DNA from: Halichoerus grypus
Taxonomy: Eukaryota; Chordata; Mammalia; Carnivora; Phocidae
Reading direction: 5' to 3'
Assembly: GCF_964656455.1 (NCBI RefSeq)
Contig: NC_135724.1
Location: 11,679,414-11,743,413, forward strand
DNA: 64,000 nt
In this document: positions 1 to 11,627 of the stretch, one piece after another
Layout: each line of letters begins with the position of its first letter
Position numbering within the stretch: the first letter of the stretch is position 1
Program-made: the position numbers and the translations under genes
The notes under the pieces: model-generated
What the model was told of the DNA's origin: nothing
The model's input: only the letters and a program-made list of their open reading frames with translations
Database searches by the model: none

Positions 1-616
1 TTGAGAGAATTATCTGAGTAGGAGGGGAGGGCAGTGCTTCCTGCTTCTCTCAAGGCAGACAGTCCATCCTCCATGCTCACCATTCTGAAAGAGACTCCCC
101 CGTCTATTGCTCTATCCATCATCTTTCTCCTCTACATCCAGTGAGAAGTGTGTGGAAGAGAGCTTGCCAAGAGGGTGCATACTTGCCTTCTCCTTGAACC
201 TTTTCAATTGCTTTTTTACATCAATTTTACTTTTTAGTTTTTCACATTTATATCTTCTATGTCCCTTATTATACTTCTGGTCAAATCTATTTTCCTTTGG
301 GTACCTTGAATTTAGTATTCGTTTCTGAGAATGTTTTATTTTTTCTTCAAATTACGTCCTGGCTTTTGTCATTTACCATATCAAATATATCTTAGTTTAG
401 GCCATATTTTCTGAAATCTTGTATTTGTGATATGTTTTCCTTTTGTTGTATTTGCAATAACGTGTGCCATTATTTTCTAATGATATTGGAATTTCATGGT
501 ACATTTTCTGTTTTGCTGCTGGATTTCTCCAGGTTGCTTTTGTCTATCATAAAGGTTATCCAGAGTGTTTTTTGCTGCTTTTGTTTTTACTGGTGTTCTT
601 TTGATTTACTTTCTTC
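1..616. other. Unclassified T-rich DNA
   Basis: No gene or clear repeat is visible. The strand is rich in T-runs, which resembles old L1 sequence read in antisense, but I could not match a specific L1 segment. Two short ORFs here (73 and 105 codons) are made of Phe/Leu/Ser/Ile-rich translation of T-rich DNA and have no domain or codon-bias signal. Confidence 0.4.
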
Positions 617-760
617 TAATATATATATACACATATATATTATATATTATTTTATTATATATTATATTATATATTATTATATTATATATTATTATATTAT
701 ATATACATATTATATATATTATTTGAATAGTATATATATATTTATTTAATAGTATTTATA
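617..760. repeat. AT-rich low-complexity tract
   Basis: Almost pure A and T, built from interleaved TATA, TATTA and ATATAC units. It is self-complementary over short stretches, so it can fold into hairpins. It is an imperfect microsatellite, not a gene. Confidence 0.9.
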
Positions 761-779
761 TTTCCCAGATATTACATTA

Positions 780-1235
780 CAGTACCCCCCCCATCCATGG
801 TTTTGCTTTCTGTGATATCAGTTACCCAAGGTCAAATGCAGCCTGAAGGCCAATGATCCTTCTTCTGAGGAATCAACAGAAGGTCAAAAGTAGGCTACCC
901 TGATATCACAATCACCTCCCTTCATCTCATAACACAGGCATTTTATCATCTCACATCATCACAAGAAGGGGGAATATAACACAATAAGAGATTTTTAAGA
1001 GACAGACATAGCGACTACCTTAACATGACTTTTATTAGAGTATATTATTATAATTATTCTACTTTATTATTAGCTATTGTTGTTAATCTATTACTGTGTC
1101 TAATTTATAAACTTTATCATAGGTATATATGTATAGGAAAAAATATACTATATATAGGATTTGATACTATTTGTAGTTTTAGACATCCAGTGGGCATCTT
1201 AGAATGTATCCCTCACAAATAAGAAGGGACTACTG
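780..1235 (-). mobile_element. Tigger-type DNA transposon relic (non-autonomous)
   Basis: The ends are degenerate terminal inverted repeats of the Tigger type. The left end starts CAGTACCCC and the right end finishes GGGACTACTG. TA precedes the left end, as expected for a Tc1/mariner-superfamily insertion, and the right flank is a decayed AT. The interior matches, from memory, the non-autonomous Tigger consensus: the AGTTACCC block near the left end, the CATCACAAGAAGGG segment near 955-970, and the CATCCAGTGGGCATCTTAGA block near the right end. At 456 bp it carries no transposase; the 65-codon ORF inside is spurious. Strand is relative to the consensus I remember and is less certain than the family. 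Confidence 0.85.
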
Positions 1236-1487
1236 ATGTATTATGCTATATTATATTATATCAGATCATATCACATTACATTATATCACATATTGCATTA
1301 TTAGCTATTATTTGAATGTTATTTTTCTTACTAGGTTTTTAATGTTTTGGAATTCCTTGAACTAGTGATTACTAGGAGAGTTTTGCAGTAATATGGGGAA
1401 AGCAGTTTGGTTTTCTTTATTATTTTCTTGATTCAGTGGTTCATTGGTCTGTTGCTAGGATGTAGCTTCTTTATGATATGTGCCCTT

Positions 1488-1490
<3 letters not shown>
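1236..1490. other. AT-rich flank, nothing recognised
   Basis: An imperfect TTATATTATA-rich stretch runs to about 1318, followed by unclassified DNA. No gene or repeat family is recognised. Confidence 0.5.

Positions 1491-1525
<35 letters not shown>
1491..1525. repeat. (TG)n microsatellite
   Basis: An uninterrupted run of about 17 TG dinucleotides, flanked by unique sequence. It is probably length-polymorphic. Confidence 0.97.
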
Positions 1526-1527
<2 letters not shown>

Positions 1528-2518
1528 GTGCAAGTGTATATGGTCTGTTTTGAATATATATATTTAAATATTATTTAAAATATATTATTCATATATATAT
1601 GAATTCTATATTCTATTATATATTCTTAGATTTTGTATTATTAAATAGAGCCTTATTATTGACCACTTTGTTGTTGTTGTTGTTTTTCCTGACCTTCATT
1701 AGGGATACTTCTCTTAAGAGATACTGCTTTCCAAGATACTTCTATGCCTTCCCCAGCACTGGAATCTTTGCACTCTTTGCAAGACAACCATGGCTTATGC
1801 CCTGAACATTTCAAAATCCTACCCTTTTCATTTACTTGCTCTGAGAAGCCAACTGTCCAACTACTTCCAGAGTTCTATCTTTCAGTGAGCTCTCTCTTTG
1901 TTCTAATCTGGGTTCTTCTACTACCAGAATCACTTTGCCTTCTTCACTCTGAATGTCACTCAAAACCCAGCAGTGTTGTATCATCCACAGTCAATTCTTA
2001 TGGTCTTGCTTACATCTGTATTTACTCGATCATATCATCTCCTTAGTCTAGTTATACCCAAGACACCAATTTGAGGTGATTTCTATTTGTTCTCATTATC
2101 TTTTCTCTATGGTTCTTGATAAGAAATGGATTGATTTTAATATAGGTGGCTGCTTTTAACATAGAAAACCGGAAACCCTCCAAATGCCATCTATGACTTG
2201 TGTTCTTTAATTTTTTAATATATTTATATGAAAGATTTAAAGGCATTTACTTTAAATTAGGACCTCCCCCAAGTCTATAAACATCTGTGGATCTTTATGA
2301 TTCTGTCTTTGTTACTGTTATTTGTTCATGTGGAATGCTTTAAGTTCCATCATCATTATGAAAATACTTTGAATAAAGTAAGATTATGTATGATTTCTAC
2401 CTTCCTTGCAAAAATACCCCTCATCCCACTAATGCTATTAAGCAGCACAGTACTTGAAACACTGTAAGGAGATGCGTAATTTGTTTTCTTGTCAGATTTA
2501 CTTAAACAGACCCCATTA
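1526..2518. other. Unclassified non-coding DNA
   Basis: It holds a short AT-rich tract (about 1551-1625) and a short (TTG)n run near 1670-1685. The rest is unique-looking. A 100-codon ORF at 1744-2046 has no recognisable domain and no splice or promoter context. Confidence 0.5.
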
Positions 2519-2731
2519 GGGGTGCCTGAGCTGCTCTGTCAGTTGAATGTCCGATTCTTGATTTTGGCTCAGGTCATGATCAGTGTGAGACTGAGTCTGG
2601 TGTTGGGCTCCCCGTTGAGCATGGAGCCTGTTTAGGATTCTCTCTCCCTCTGCCTCTACACCTCCTCACTTGCGTACTCTCTCTCTCTCTCAAAAACAAA
2701 ACAAACAAAACAAACAAACAAAAAAACCCCA
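2519..2731 (+). mobile_element. Can-SINE (older, diverged)
   Basis: It starts GGGGTGCCTGAG, has the tRNA-derived head with the GGCTCAGGTCATGATC block, a CT-rich middle ending in (CT)n, and a tail of CAAA/AAAC units. Flanks share an imperfect ACCCCATTAG / ACCCCACAAG duplication. Divergence from the younger copies in this window suggests an older insertion. Confidence 0.93.
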
Positions 2732-2837
2732 CAAGATTATAGGCTCCTCATGGAGCATGTTTGTAACTTTGTATATAGCAAGTTTGTGCAATGCATATGA
2801 TAGATCCTCAAAACTTAATAAATGAATGAATAAATAC
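2732..2837 (+). mobile_element. L2 LINE 3' end relic
   Basis: The order of motifs matches the L2 3' terminus: TATAGGCTCCTCATGGAGCA (usually AAGCTCCATGAGGGCAGG), then a decayed body, then CTTAATAAATGAATGAATAAA. A SINE sits immediately upstream and may have landed within the relic. Confidence 0.65.
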
Positions 2838-3879
2838 TATATGTTTTGTGTAAATTTCTCAAAATGGAATCATAGATCCTTGTTAAAAACATGAAAACAA
2901 GAATCGTAAAAGATTAAAATTTGTTAAAATGCTTCCAAACCTGCATCCTTATGGCACTTCTGATTCAGTAGTTTATTTTCCCTTGTTTCATTGAGACTGA
3001 GCATCCTCTAAAGGAAATATCGTCCCAAAAGGCCATGTCCCATTCACTCTGGACACAACCCCAGTGGCATCAGCATTAGCAGAAGAAAGCTCAAGGCAAA
3101 TGTCATTTCATATCAAATGCAGCATCAAAATAAAAAAATGCCCCAAAAGGACCTCAAAGCAAACCCACAAAGGTGAGGTCATTGCCAGACTTTCCCTGAG
3201 GTGACTTCTGTTTTATCAGGCCTCACGAGTTTGAGAATAAGCTTTCATGTTGGCCTATCATGATGCGTTAGGAATATGATGCTTTTCCAGGATAGAAAAG
3301 GGTAGACAATACAGATTATCACTGAAATGGGAAGATAGATCTATGACAGTTATTCACAGAGGGGTAATTATAGAGCTGCCTTACTATTTGCAGCTGTGGG
3401 TAATACAAAGCAAGGAAAAGTATATGGTTTAATGCTACTTACTTCCACCTAATTTCCAAGAAAAAAATATTCATATTCTCTACATCTTGTAACTCAAAGA
3501 AAAATTTTCTGGTAGTCTATGCAGACTAATTAGTAACCTGAGATAATGAGAAAAATTATACTGTACTTTAATACCATTCATCCTTACTCGGGCTCTCAAA
3601 GTTTTTCTACGGATGTGTCGAAAAGGTACTTCTTCTATTGCTGCTCTGAAGATTAACTGGCGATCTGATAATTTGAGGTCTTATTGTAATAAGGTGGAAG
3701 CAATCGGTGAAAAAATTTCCTGATGAATCTGGGCACTTCGCAGTTCATTCTGAATTGTGCAATTTTCTAAGGAAAAAAAATTCAATTCAGACCACCTGCA
3801 CTTGGACAAGCCTGTTTTAAAAGAGGTATATCTTGATTTTTTGCCACATATTATTACACTGATGTGAAAGTGTTATGTA
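2838..3879. other. Unclassified non-coding DNA
   Basis: Moderately AT-rich, with no repeat, exon or RNA gene that I can recognise. Confidence 0.5.
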
Positions 3880-3962
3880 TATTTAGGTTCTAACACATTG
3901 CCTGAGACACAGGAAAGGCCCAATCAACATTTGTTTAAAACCAAACGAATAAATGAATATAT
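3880..3962 (+). mobile_element. L2/MIR-type 3' end relic
   Basis: The segment ACATTGCCTGAGACACAGGA followed by CCAATCAACATTTGTTT and AATAAATGAAT follows the order of the ancient L2 terminus (…TGCCTGGCACATAG…CAATAAATATTTG…AATGAATG). It is short and diverged. Confidence 0.55.
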
Positions 3963-4911
3963 TGCGTCTGAGAATCCATTACTGTGAATATTCGGTTTCT
4001 TGTGTTTTGTCAGAACTCTGATGTACTTTAAAGACTTGAAACAGTTTAGATTATTTCATCCCAGCATGATGCATTTGCTCTGCTACTTCCTAGCCATTTT
4101 AATTGAGGCTAAAAACTTCAAATTGAATTCCAATGTGTCCTTTACTAGCTTACTGTTTTCCTAGCCAATCCATACTGCGATTGTTTTTGCATTCCAATGC
4201 AATCCATTATTATCACTTGGCTAAACAAACACAGCTGGGTGGTAATGAATGAAGTTTCTACATTTATGGATAAACTTAGCTGTGATGCTACTCTACAGCT
4301 CACTTCCACCCACCAATTTAGCAACACAAAAGATATGAATGTTATTTGAAATAGGAAGGACAATTCCACACGGAAAATTTCCTTTGCTTTTATTATTAAA
4401 TGCAAACTAATGTTAAATAAGAAAATAAATAAATGCAACACAGTCATTCCGTCTTTCCTACACAGTTTAACTTTGAGAAAAATAATAAATGGTTTTGTTA
4501 TCAGTTTAGGAAACAAATAGTAACACAGACTTACTGTATTGAAATGCATGGCATCCTGTTAATTGTCGAGATTTAGTTCCCCAATCATAAAAATATTTTA
4601 ATGTAACAAGTCATCAAATACAAAGGCTATATTTCATTTTTAATATCTAGGATTTTGATTCAGTCTAATCACATAACCATAGTTTTTAAATCCCACTGCA
4701 CCTTGAGTACTAAGAAATATTTGAATGCAAACAACTCAAGTCCAGAGTCTGGTTATAACAAGACGGCTTCTTCATTGTAGACTGCACATAACAAAAGGCT
4801 CCAGTTAAAATTTAAAAACTAATATTTTTTGCCAATTAAAAATTGCCAGCCACTAGATATATGAGAAACAAGGTACAGGAGTCATGATTTTTATGCTTTG
4901 CCATAAATTAA
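3963..4911. other. Unclassified non-coding DNA
   Basis: No recognised feature. A 134-codon ORF on the minus strand (4145-4549) is hydrophobic and T/A-biased, has no domain, and is not credible as a gene. Confidence 0.5.
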
Positions 4912-4989
4912 ATCAAAAACTAATGATGTAATGTATGGTGATTAACATAACATAATAAAATTTAAAAAAATGTAAAAAAAAAAAAAAAT
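4912..4989 (+). mobile_element. Carnivore L1 3' terminus (5'-truncated)
   Basis: It contains AAAAACTAATGATGTAATG, GGTGATTAACATAACATAAT and a poly(A) tail of 15 A. This matches the extreme 3' end of carnivore L1 elements as I remember it. Fewer than 100 bp remain, as in a strongly 5'-truncated retrotransposition. Confidence 0.75.
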
Positions 4990-5520
4990 GCTCTTTCACC
5001 CTATGGAGTTCCCAGACTGAAGTTTCTAACACCGTAAGCCAGTAAGTGTGCATGCTCAGTTAATGCTGGCATCTGGGAACTTGTTAATTTGCATGTACAC
5101 ACAGCTCAGGCTTCCACTCACAAACAATATTCTTGCACAAGTAAATTTGCATAACGAAAAGACCAGAAATTCGATAGCCCCAGAAAAACTCAAGCCTACA
5201 ATGTGTCTCTGCTTGTCAATTTGCAGTTGTCACAACTGTTATCTATTAAATAAAAATACTAAGAAAGGTACCAGCCAGGAAAATTCTTTGGGGAGCACCA
5301 AAAGATTCAGGAACAGTAATTGGCTCATTTTTGAGAATTCTCAAGCTTTTTAAAATTTTCTGTCTTTGGAATATGTAGACCTTGGCAGCCAGCTTTCTGT
5401 GGCTTTGAAAACAGCATTCTTTCCTTGTACAATATGCAGTATGGAAAAAAATGAGATTGACAAATAGCCAAGCAAGGTAAAAAACAATTAACATATTTCC
5501 AATTTAAGAAACAGAACAGA

Positions 5521-5795
5521 TGAACATAGGGGAAGGGAAGGAAAAATAAGATGAAAACAGAAGGAGGCAAACCGTAAGAGATGCTGAACTCTAGGAAACA
5601 GAGGGTTTCTGGAGGGGAGGGGGCTGCGGGCAAAGGGAAAGTGCGTGATGGGCATCAAGGAGGGCACTTGGTGTAAGGAGCACTGGGTGTTATACGCAAC
5701 TGATGAATCTTTAAATTCTACCCCTGGAACTAATACTACAATATATGTTAAGTACATTGAATTTAAATAAAGAATTTAAAAATAAAATAACAGAA
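5521..5795 (+). mobile_element. Carnivore L1 3' UTR (5'-truncated)
   Basis: Motifs in order are a G/A-rich leader with GGGAAGGAAAAATAAGATG, GGAGGGCACTTGG, GAGCACTGGGTGTTATACG, CAACTGATGAATC, ACAATATATGTTAA, and GAATTTAAATAAAG with an A-rich end. This is the carnivore L1 3' UTR order. Only the UTR is present, so there is no coding capacity. The antisense ORFs over this stretch (up to 102 codons) are artefacts of the G-rich UTR. Confidence 0.9.
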
Positions 5796-6525
5796 AAATT
5801 AATATTGATCCAGTGTTTTTTTTAACCACTAATCAGTTAAATAACTTGATGATTGCTTGATGTTTTACACTCATTTTTCAAAGTTTTTAAATTCTATTTT
5901 ACAAATTTTAACCAATCCTTTCCTATATTGCATGTATGTTATCAAATTTGGTAGATAAAACAAGAATTGTAATGAATACTGAAAATAAAAATGTGTCTTT
6001 AGTAGTATGTATTGTACTGTCTTTCTTTCAGTCTTTCACTAAAGTTTGCCTTTTTCAGCCCTCACTATTTTTGGACAGCTTTGTCTTGGACCATTAAAAG
6101 TAAACATTAAAGTTACCTCTAAACAAGTCTCTTGTTATTCATAACTGTCATCATTGCCTAGAGAGGAAAAGTAAAGGGACTGTTGAGAGAATTAAAAAAA
6201 AAAAAAATGATGGTGAATTCAGTGAAAAATAAATTCATTAAACTTCTAGTTTAAATGTAATGGCTCTGAAACCAATAAATGACTTTTAAATCTGTGAAAG
6301 TAAATAAGTAGCGGCATCAGGTAAGAGATAAAAATAAAGCACTTTATTTGAAACAAGTGTGCTTTTTATCAATCATATCAATTCAATCTGTATGTGAAAT
6401 TAACCTTTGTTTTAAAAGTGAAATTAACTAACAATCTTATTTAATACACATATTGGGGAATATTGAATGGACAGATACGAAAAACAGTGACAAAGCAAAA
6501 GTTATAACTGGACAAAGTTAAACTT
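5796..6525. other. Unclassified non-coding DNA
   Basis: AT-rich, with a 13-A run near 6193-6206. The palindrome ACAAAGTT-A-AACTTTGT lies at 6512-6528, at the edge of the LTR that follows. Nothing else recognised. Confidence 0.5.
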
Positions 6526-7013
6526 TGTTTAGAGTTTATTCAAAGCTATTGTAAGGAAGACTTTATTCAAAGCTATTGTAATAGGGGAGGGAGAATTTCC
6601 CAAGCAGAACTCAGTCTGAGTTGAATTCTGCTAAAACAAAAGGAGGGAGAGTTTTTAAGAAATAGGATAGGGGTGGGTGGGTACGAGGCCATCTGTGTTT
6701 ACTGACCGGGGCCCCTCAGTTGAGCTCTTACCCTCCCGCAGAGCCTGGGGGATACAGGTGCTATTTTGCGGCTCCTAGGGACTTGAAAAAGACAGACAGT
6801 CATGGGTTATAAAATATTTGCATCTCAAAGGGGCAGAGGAAGAATTTACAATGATCAGTTTTCTAAAGTAAATGCTCTAAGCAAAGGGAGGTTAAGGGCT
6901 TAGAGTCTAAGATGTAGTCTGCCTGAGAAGGACTTTAAGGCCACTTTGCTCAGTAGAAATGACCCTGCATAAGAGAGAAGCGTGAAGGCCATTTTGCACA
7001 TTGTCCTACTACA
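6526..7013 (-). mobile_element. Probable solo ERV LTR (antisense)
   Basis: Read on the minus strand it starts TGTAGTAGGACAATGTGC at 7013, has a GC-richer U3-like body, and ends in a region with two AATAAA poly(A) signals followed by TAAAC. This organisation (long U3, AATAAA close to the 3' end, sequence unlike its flanks) is typical of a retroviral LTR. I could not assign a family or find a flanking duplication, so the borders are approximate. No internal retroviral genes adjoin it. Confidence 0.6.
6535..6581 (-). repeat. Tandem duplication carrying two AATAAA signals
   Basis: A 20-bp unit, TTTATTCAAAGCTATTGTAA, occurs perfectly at 6535-6554 and 6562-6581 (27-bp period). On the minus strand each copy contains AATAAA. 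The duplication therefore doubles the poly(A) signal of the surrounding LTR. Confidence 0.9.
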
Positions 7014-7710
7014 CTGACTGATATAATTAGAGCATAATTAGTGGTAGAGAGCACTGGGAACTTCGAGGAGCCTATGGCCAGCTCTGAAAAATCCCTCTTC
7101 AGCTCTTCCTTCTAACAACACTGTGCATAGGTTTTCTTTCTCCTTAACTGTCTCCCATTGGTCGTAAGGCAGTGACCACATCTCGGAATTAAGATAAAAT
7201 TCTTGTTCTCAGAATCTAGGTAAGTTTAACGTCTCCTCTATTTAATGTGATTTCTTGATAAGTAGACATATTACATAAATTCCTCAATGGTTATCCTATT
7301 ATATAGATTCACAGAGAGTGAAACCAGATACACGGTGTATATTGCCAAAAATAAAAAAAAAATAAAGTTTCCCCAAACTAAGATATCATTAACATTTATT
7401 TGTTTAATGGCTTTCCACTTTTAAAAAGTAATTTGAAGTATAACATATTACATACAACCACAATTTGATACGAAAACTGAGTTGAAAACCATTGCCAATA
7501 ACTTCAAAAGCAAATACAGAAAGGTTAAGAACTACTTCTTTGTAGCTGTGTACCACAATAAAATTACATAAAAGTGTGAAAGAGAAGTCATAGTTCTGTG
7601 ATTTTTTTTTTTACTGAAAACTGAAGTAATATGAGACAATTTGATGAACTCATTTTCTGCGAAGTATTGTGGAGACCACTACTGCTTCGCAATGCTTGCT
7701 TCTTCCCAGC
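7014..7710. other. Unclassified non-coding DNA
   Basis: AT-rich with several A/T homopolymer runs. No recognised repeat or exon. Confidence 0.5.
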
Positions 7711-8031
7711 TTTTATGGTCTGAATGTGTCCCCTCAAAATTCATATGTTGAAATCCTAAACCCCAATGTTTTAGCATTAGGAGGTGGGATCTCTGGGCCT
7801 TTAATTGGTAGCCTTAAAAAAGAGGCTCCAGAGGGATCCCTATCCACTTTCACCCTGTGAGGAAACCGTGAGAAGGTGTTGGCGATGAACCAGAAAGAGG
7901 ACTCTCACCAGACTTTAATCATACTGGCACTTTGATTTGGACTTCAGCCTCCAGAGCAGTGAGTAAAAAATGTCTATTGTTTGTAAACTATTCAGTCTGT
8001 GGCATTTTGTTACAGCAGACCTAATGAACCA
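7711..8031 (+). mobile_element. MLT1-type MaLR solo LTR
   Basis: The motif order follows the MLT1 LTR: TTATGGTCTGAATGTGTCCC, AAAATTCATATGTTGAAATC, TAGGAGGTGGGAT, GGGCCTTTAATTGG, a decayed centre, TTGGACTTCAGCCTCCAGAG, then CAGTCTGTGGCATTTTGTTA and CAGCAGACCTAATGAA at the end. It is near full-length, diverged and without internal sequence. The 63-codon ORF at its start is the LTR read by chance. Confidence 0.93.
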
Positions 8032-9069
8032 TGGGATGACATTTCTCAGCTCCTGTGGAGACCCCTGGAGCCCCAGTGTACATGAAAAATAGCTCAGTCA
8101 CAGAATGATAGTGCAGGAGAAAAGCTACCCCCAAATCTTCAAAGACTTGTAATGAAAAATCTTTATATATTAAACCACTGAAATTTCAAATGTGTTTATC
8201 ACAACAGTTCATATGTGACTAATATATGAGAATAGAGTTTAGTTGAATTAAGAGCTGAGTGGTTAAATATCCTTTAGATTATCTCCATTTAGATATTTGT
8301 CAAATGACAGAAGGTGGTTGGTGAACAACTTCCAATACAGCTTTCTCATATTTAACAAAAATTAAGTTATTTTAGTTATAGATGGACATGTGGTTAAAAA
8401 AAAATGTACTTTATAAGCTAAGTATACAGATTTCAAAGTTGACATTTTCTTAAGAAAAGTAAACTTCAGGCTTAGATAGAGGGTCACCTCTTACCTGTAG
8501 GTAATGGCGCACTTTTCTGGAGACAGGTCTGAAGCTTCCCTTAAAAATAATGTCCTAAGCATATTTATTGCTCATACTGGTTTGACTAAAGCTCCTATAA
8601 CCTTGGCATGGAAAATTTTGAGGACAAGAGTTACTATTCTACCTCAGTATGATAAAATAACCTTGGCCAGATTTATAAAAATGATTAAGCTGCGAGCAAA
8701 ATGTCTTCAAGTCAGTGGTTGGTTCTACAAGGATATAAAGTACAAGACATGTACTGTTATAATTAAGTGAAATAAACTGTTAAATGGGATTATTTCATGA
8801 TACCCCGAAGAATATTGAAGATCTTACTGAGAAAAAATATAAATATGTTTTCACCTTATTGATACTGAATAGTTTCCTGAGGTGACTTTCTAAAGTAAAA
8901 CATTAAGCTAAGGTTATAAAAATGTACACTTATCCTCCTATTTGCCATGACAGCAGAACAATGCATCTGTTCTACATAAAAGCTAGGTCAAATCATTCAG
9001 GTATATACATGAGTAGAAAGATTGGTACATTGTCATATAATATATAGAAATGCAAGTTGGTCTTCCACA
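8032..9069. other. Unclassified non-coding DNA
   Basis: No recognised feature. An 88-codon ORF (8504-8770) has no domain, and its composition matches the surrounding DNA. Confidence 0.5.
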
Positions 9070-9603
9070 TACTGTGAAATACTGTGATATGGATCTGGAG
9101 GATAAAAGGAAAAGGAAAATCTTTGGGAGGGAGTCGGTCATGGGGACACTCCATGAATATCCCCGCCCCCCCCCCCCCCCGGCCCGTGAGAATCTGCTAT
9201 GGGATGTAGCTGATGGACAGGCTCCAGCAGCCCTACCTTTGGGTATATCTTTCATTTTACCCCAAGACCACACCATCCAGCCAATGACTGAGAAGTGCAG
9301 GGAGGTTAGCAATGGACCATTCTTCTCCATCATTGTGGGAATCGTCTCGTGGGAAACTTTTACCTCAGGACCCCTGGTGAGCCTGGCTGAAGCTTTCTCA
9401 CTATGTCGAGCTTTTCCCTACCCATCCTGCATTCTTTCACTCACCTTATCCAGAGGTCAGACATGCAATGTGCTATGAAAGATCCACTCTGGATGTTTCT
9501 GCTTTCTTTGTCAAAGATGTTTTCTGCAATAAATTTCTTGCAGATCTAATTCCATCCTGACATCTTGATCTAAGAGGCCCTGAACTGGTTTTGAGATCAT
9601 AAC
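9070..9603 (+). mobile_element. Probable ERV LTR (sense)
   Basis: This GC-richer block stands out from its flanks. It has AATAAA at 9528-9533 followed by a U5-like TTTCTTGCAGATC segment, and ends near CATAACA. The sequence just after, CTTGGCCCAGGGAC, begins with TGG about where a primer-binding site would lie, but I could not match it to a tRNA. The family is not recognised. A 142-codon ORF (9050-9478) lies almost entirely in the U3-like part and has no viral or cellular domain. Confidence 0.55.
9166..9180. repeat. Poly(C) run
   Basis: A run of 15 C, preceded by CCCCG and followed by GGCCC, inside the LTR-like block. Runs of this type are prone to sequencing and replication error. Confidence 0.95.
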
Positions 9604-11520
9604 ACTTGGCCCAGGGACTACTTTTGTCTCCAGAATGAGACATTGTTTTTTTTGTTGTTGTTGTTTGTTTGTTTTTAAATGATACTTTGTTAATGAAACA
9701 ACGACAAATGCAGCAACAAAGTTTTAAATATTTTCACTTATAGAAAAACAATGTGTTGAGGGTCAAAGACAGGACCTATAACTTTAAAAAAAAAGTCAGC
9801 ATTTGAGAAACTTAATGTTTGATGTGAGAACCAGTGGAGTAGGGTAGTACAGAAACACATGAATACACTTAAATAAAACATCTTAAAGAGCTGAATATAA
9901 AAATGTATGGAACTTAGATATCAAAATTTAAAGCTGATTTATTTTTATTTTTAGTGTTGTGATATCTATATACAGCCCCAGAAATTGGTGACTATCACAT
10001 GGCTATCATAGTTTAATTTTTCATTTCTAAAAAGCAAGAGGAAAAGCTTAATAGAATAGTGACAGGGACCTGGGCATCTCTGGCAAAATTCACAACAGAA
10101 ACCATCCAACAAAAGTTTTAGCCTTCCACAAAGTTGTTTGCAGGAGGCAGATAGTCAATGACAGACTGGTTTAGTCTCAGACAAGCTGCACACAAAAAGA
10201 TCTAATCAAGATGAGAAAAGCAGTGGAATAGAAAGACTCAAGCCACTGGTCTTCCTCAAATCACTGAAAATTAAATTATTCCCAGCTGTATCTCAGCAGA
10301 TATCTCTGTAAAAGATAAAACAAGTTTCTCCTTAAATAAATGACAACACCTATGATTTGTCCAGACCGTTTTAATCCATTGGAGAGTCTAAAAAAAAGTT
10401 AGGATTAACCTTCAAAATGGCCAAAGTTTATGCTCGGGACCCTAACTCTATGAGAATTTTCTATACACCAAATATTGAGAGATTAAGCTTTGTATATATA
10501 CCACACGATTCATATCTTACATATCATGTGCTTAGCATGTAGTACAGTCTCATGTATGCATATATGTTTGTGTTGTGTGTGTTACATAAAACTTCTCCCA
10601 CACAAAGATCCATAGGGATATAGGCACTCCAGATTTTCTATAAATATTCTGTTTGGTAGCATTCCAATTTATATAGAAACCTAGGAAAATTGTGATCTTC
10701 ACTGAGTGACATAAATTGATTTTGTTGACTACTGTGTCTGCTTTGTGTTTTACAAGGACTAAAAGTCAAGGAGAAGAAAGGCTGCCAGATGGAAGCCGAA
10801 TGCCCTGAACGCCCCACAGGCACTAGAGGAAACATGATTTAAACCTCTCTAGATACCGCCATTGTGTGCTCTGGCTCTAATATTTATTATTTAGCAAGCA
10901 AGGTGTACTTATTACCTAAGAAATGCTTTATGCCTTAATACCCAGCCATAACTGATGAGAAGTAATTCAATGATCTCCATCCTTAGAAGTAATATCTTCA
11001 TTTTTAAAACTAGAAATCACCCAAAATTATGTTGCCAAAATTAGCTCCAAAGTTTTCTGGGCAGTCTCAGGATCACACAGACTTTTAATCATTTTGAGGC
11101 CATGTTGTTTTCTTTTGAAAAGAGTCAGATATTTTTGATAAATCAATAGTTCGAAGGCTATTTCAGGAGTAGAAGGGCAGAATGGTGTATCAACTAGAGA
11201 AGGATTCTGCAGGGCATGATTGCTTCTCCCTCTTACAGAGAACTCCAGTTTAGTACATTTGTTTTATATGTCCATGATGACCTAGGTTTTCCCACTGGTA
11301 TGAATTAAAAGTATATTGCCACAGGATCTCTTATGCCAGTGGAACAAAATTTTTAGTAATCGTATCAGACTAAAAATTAGAAGTTAACTTAACTAATTTT
11401 TAATTTTCTGTCCAAATCTAATGGTCTATACATTTCACTTTGTATAACAATTTTATTTTAAAGAGGAGTTATATAAAAAAACATGATTAACTCAAGATAA
11501 ACAAAAATGGGGGATTCTAA
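9604..11520. other. Unclassified non-coding DNA
   Basis: It contains a (TTG)n/(TTTG)n tract at about 9648-9678. The rest shows no repeat family, exon or RNA gene that I can recognise. Confidence 0.5.
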
Positions 11521-11627
11521 GGGGTGCCTGGCTGGTTCAGTCAGGAGAACGTGCAACTCTTGATCTTAGGGTTGTGAGTCCAAGCCCCATGTTGGGTGTA
11601 GAGATCACTTAAAAATAAAATCTTTAA
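11521..11627 (+). mobile_element. Short Can-SINE lacking the CT-rich region
   Basis: It starts GGGGTGCCTGGCTGG and contains a recognisable tRNA-derived head with CCAAGCCCCATGTTGGGTGT. It then passes directly into an A-rich tail, without the usual (CT)n-rich middle. The 16-bp duplication AAAAATGGGGNATTCT flanks it at 11503-11518 and 11628-11643 with one mismatch, which proves retroposition of the short form or of a copy ending there. Confidence 0.93.

Noticed and set aside
1025..1222. 65-codon ORF
   Set aside because: It lies entirely inside the Tigger-type element and is not transposase.
4145..4549. 134-codon minus-strand ORF
   Set aside because: Hydrophobic and AT-driven composition with no domain; unlikely to be a gene.
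9050..9478. 142-codon plus-strand ORF with a proline run
   Set aside because: The proline run is the poly(C) tract, and the frame lies in a probable LTR U3. No family resemblance.
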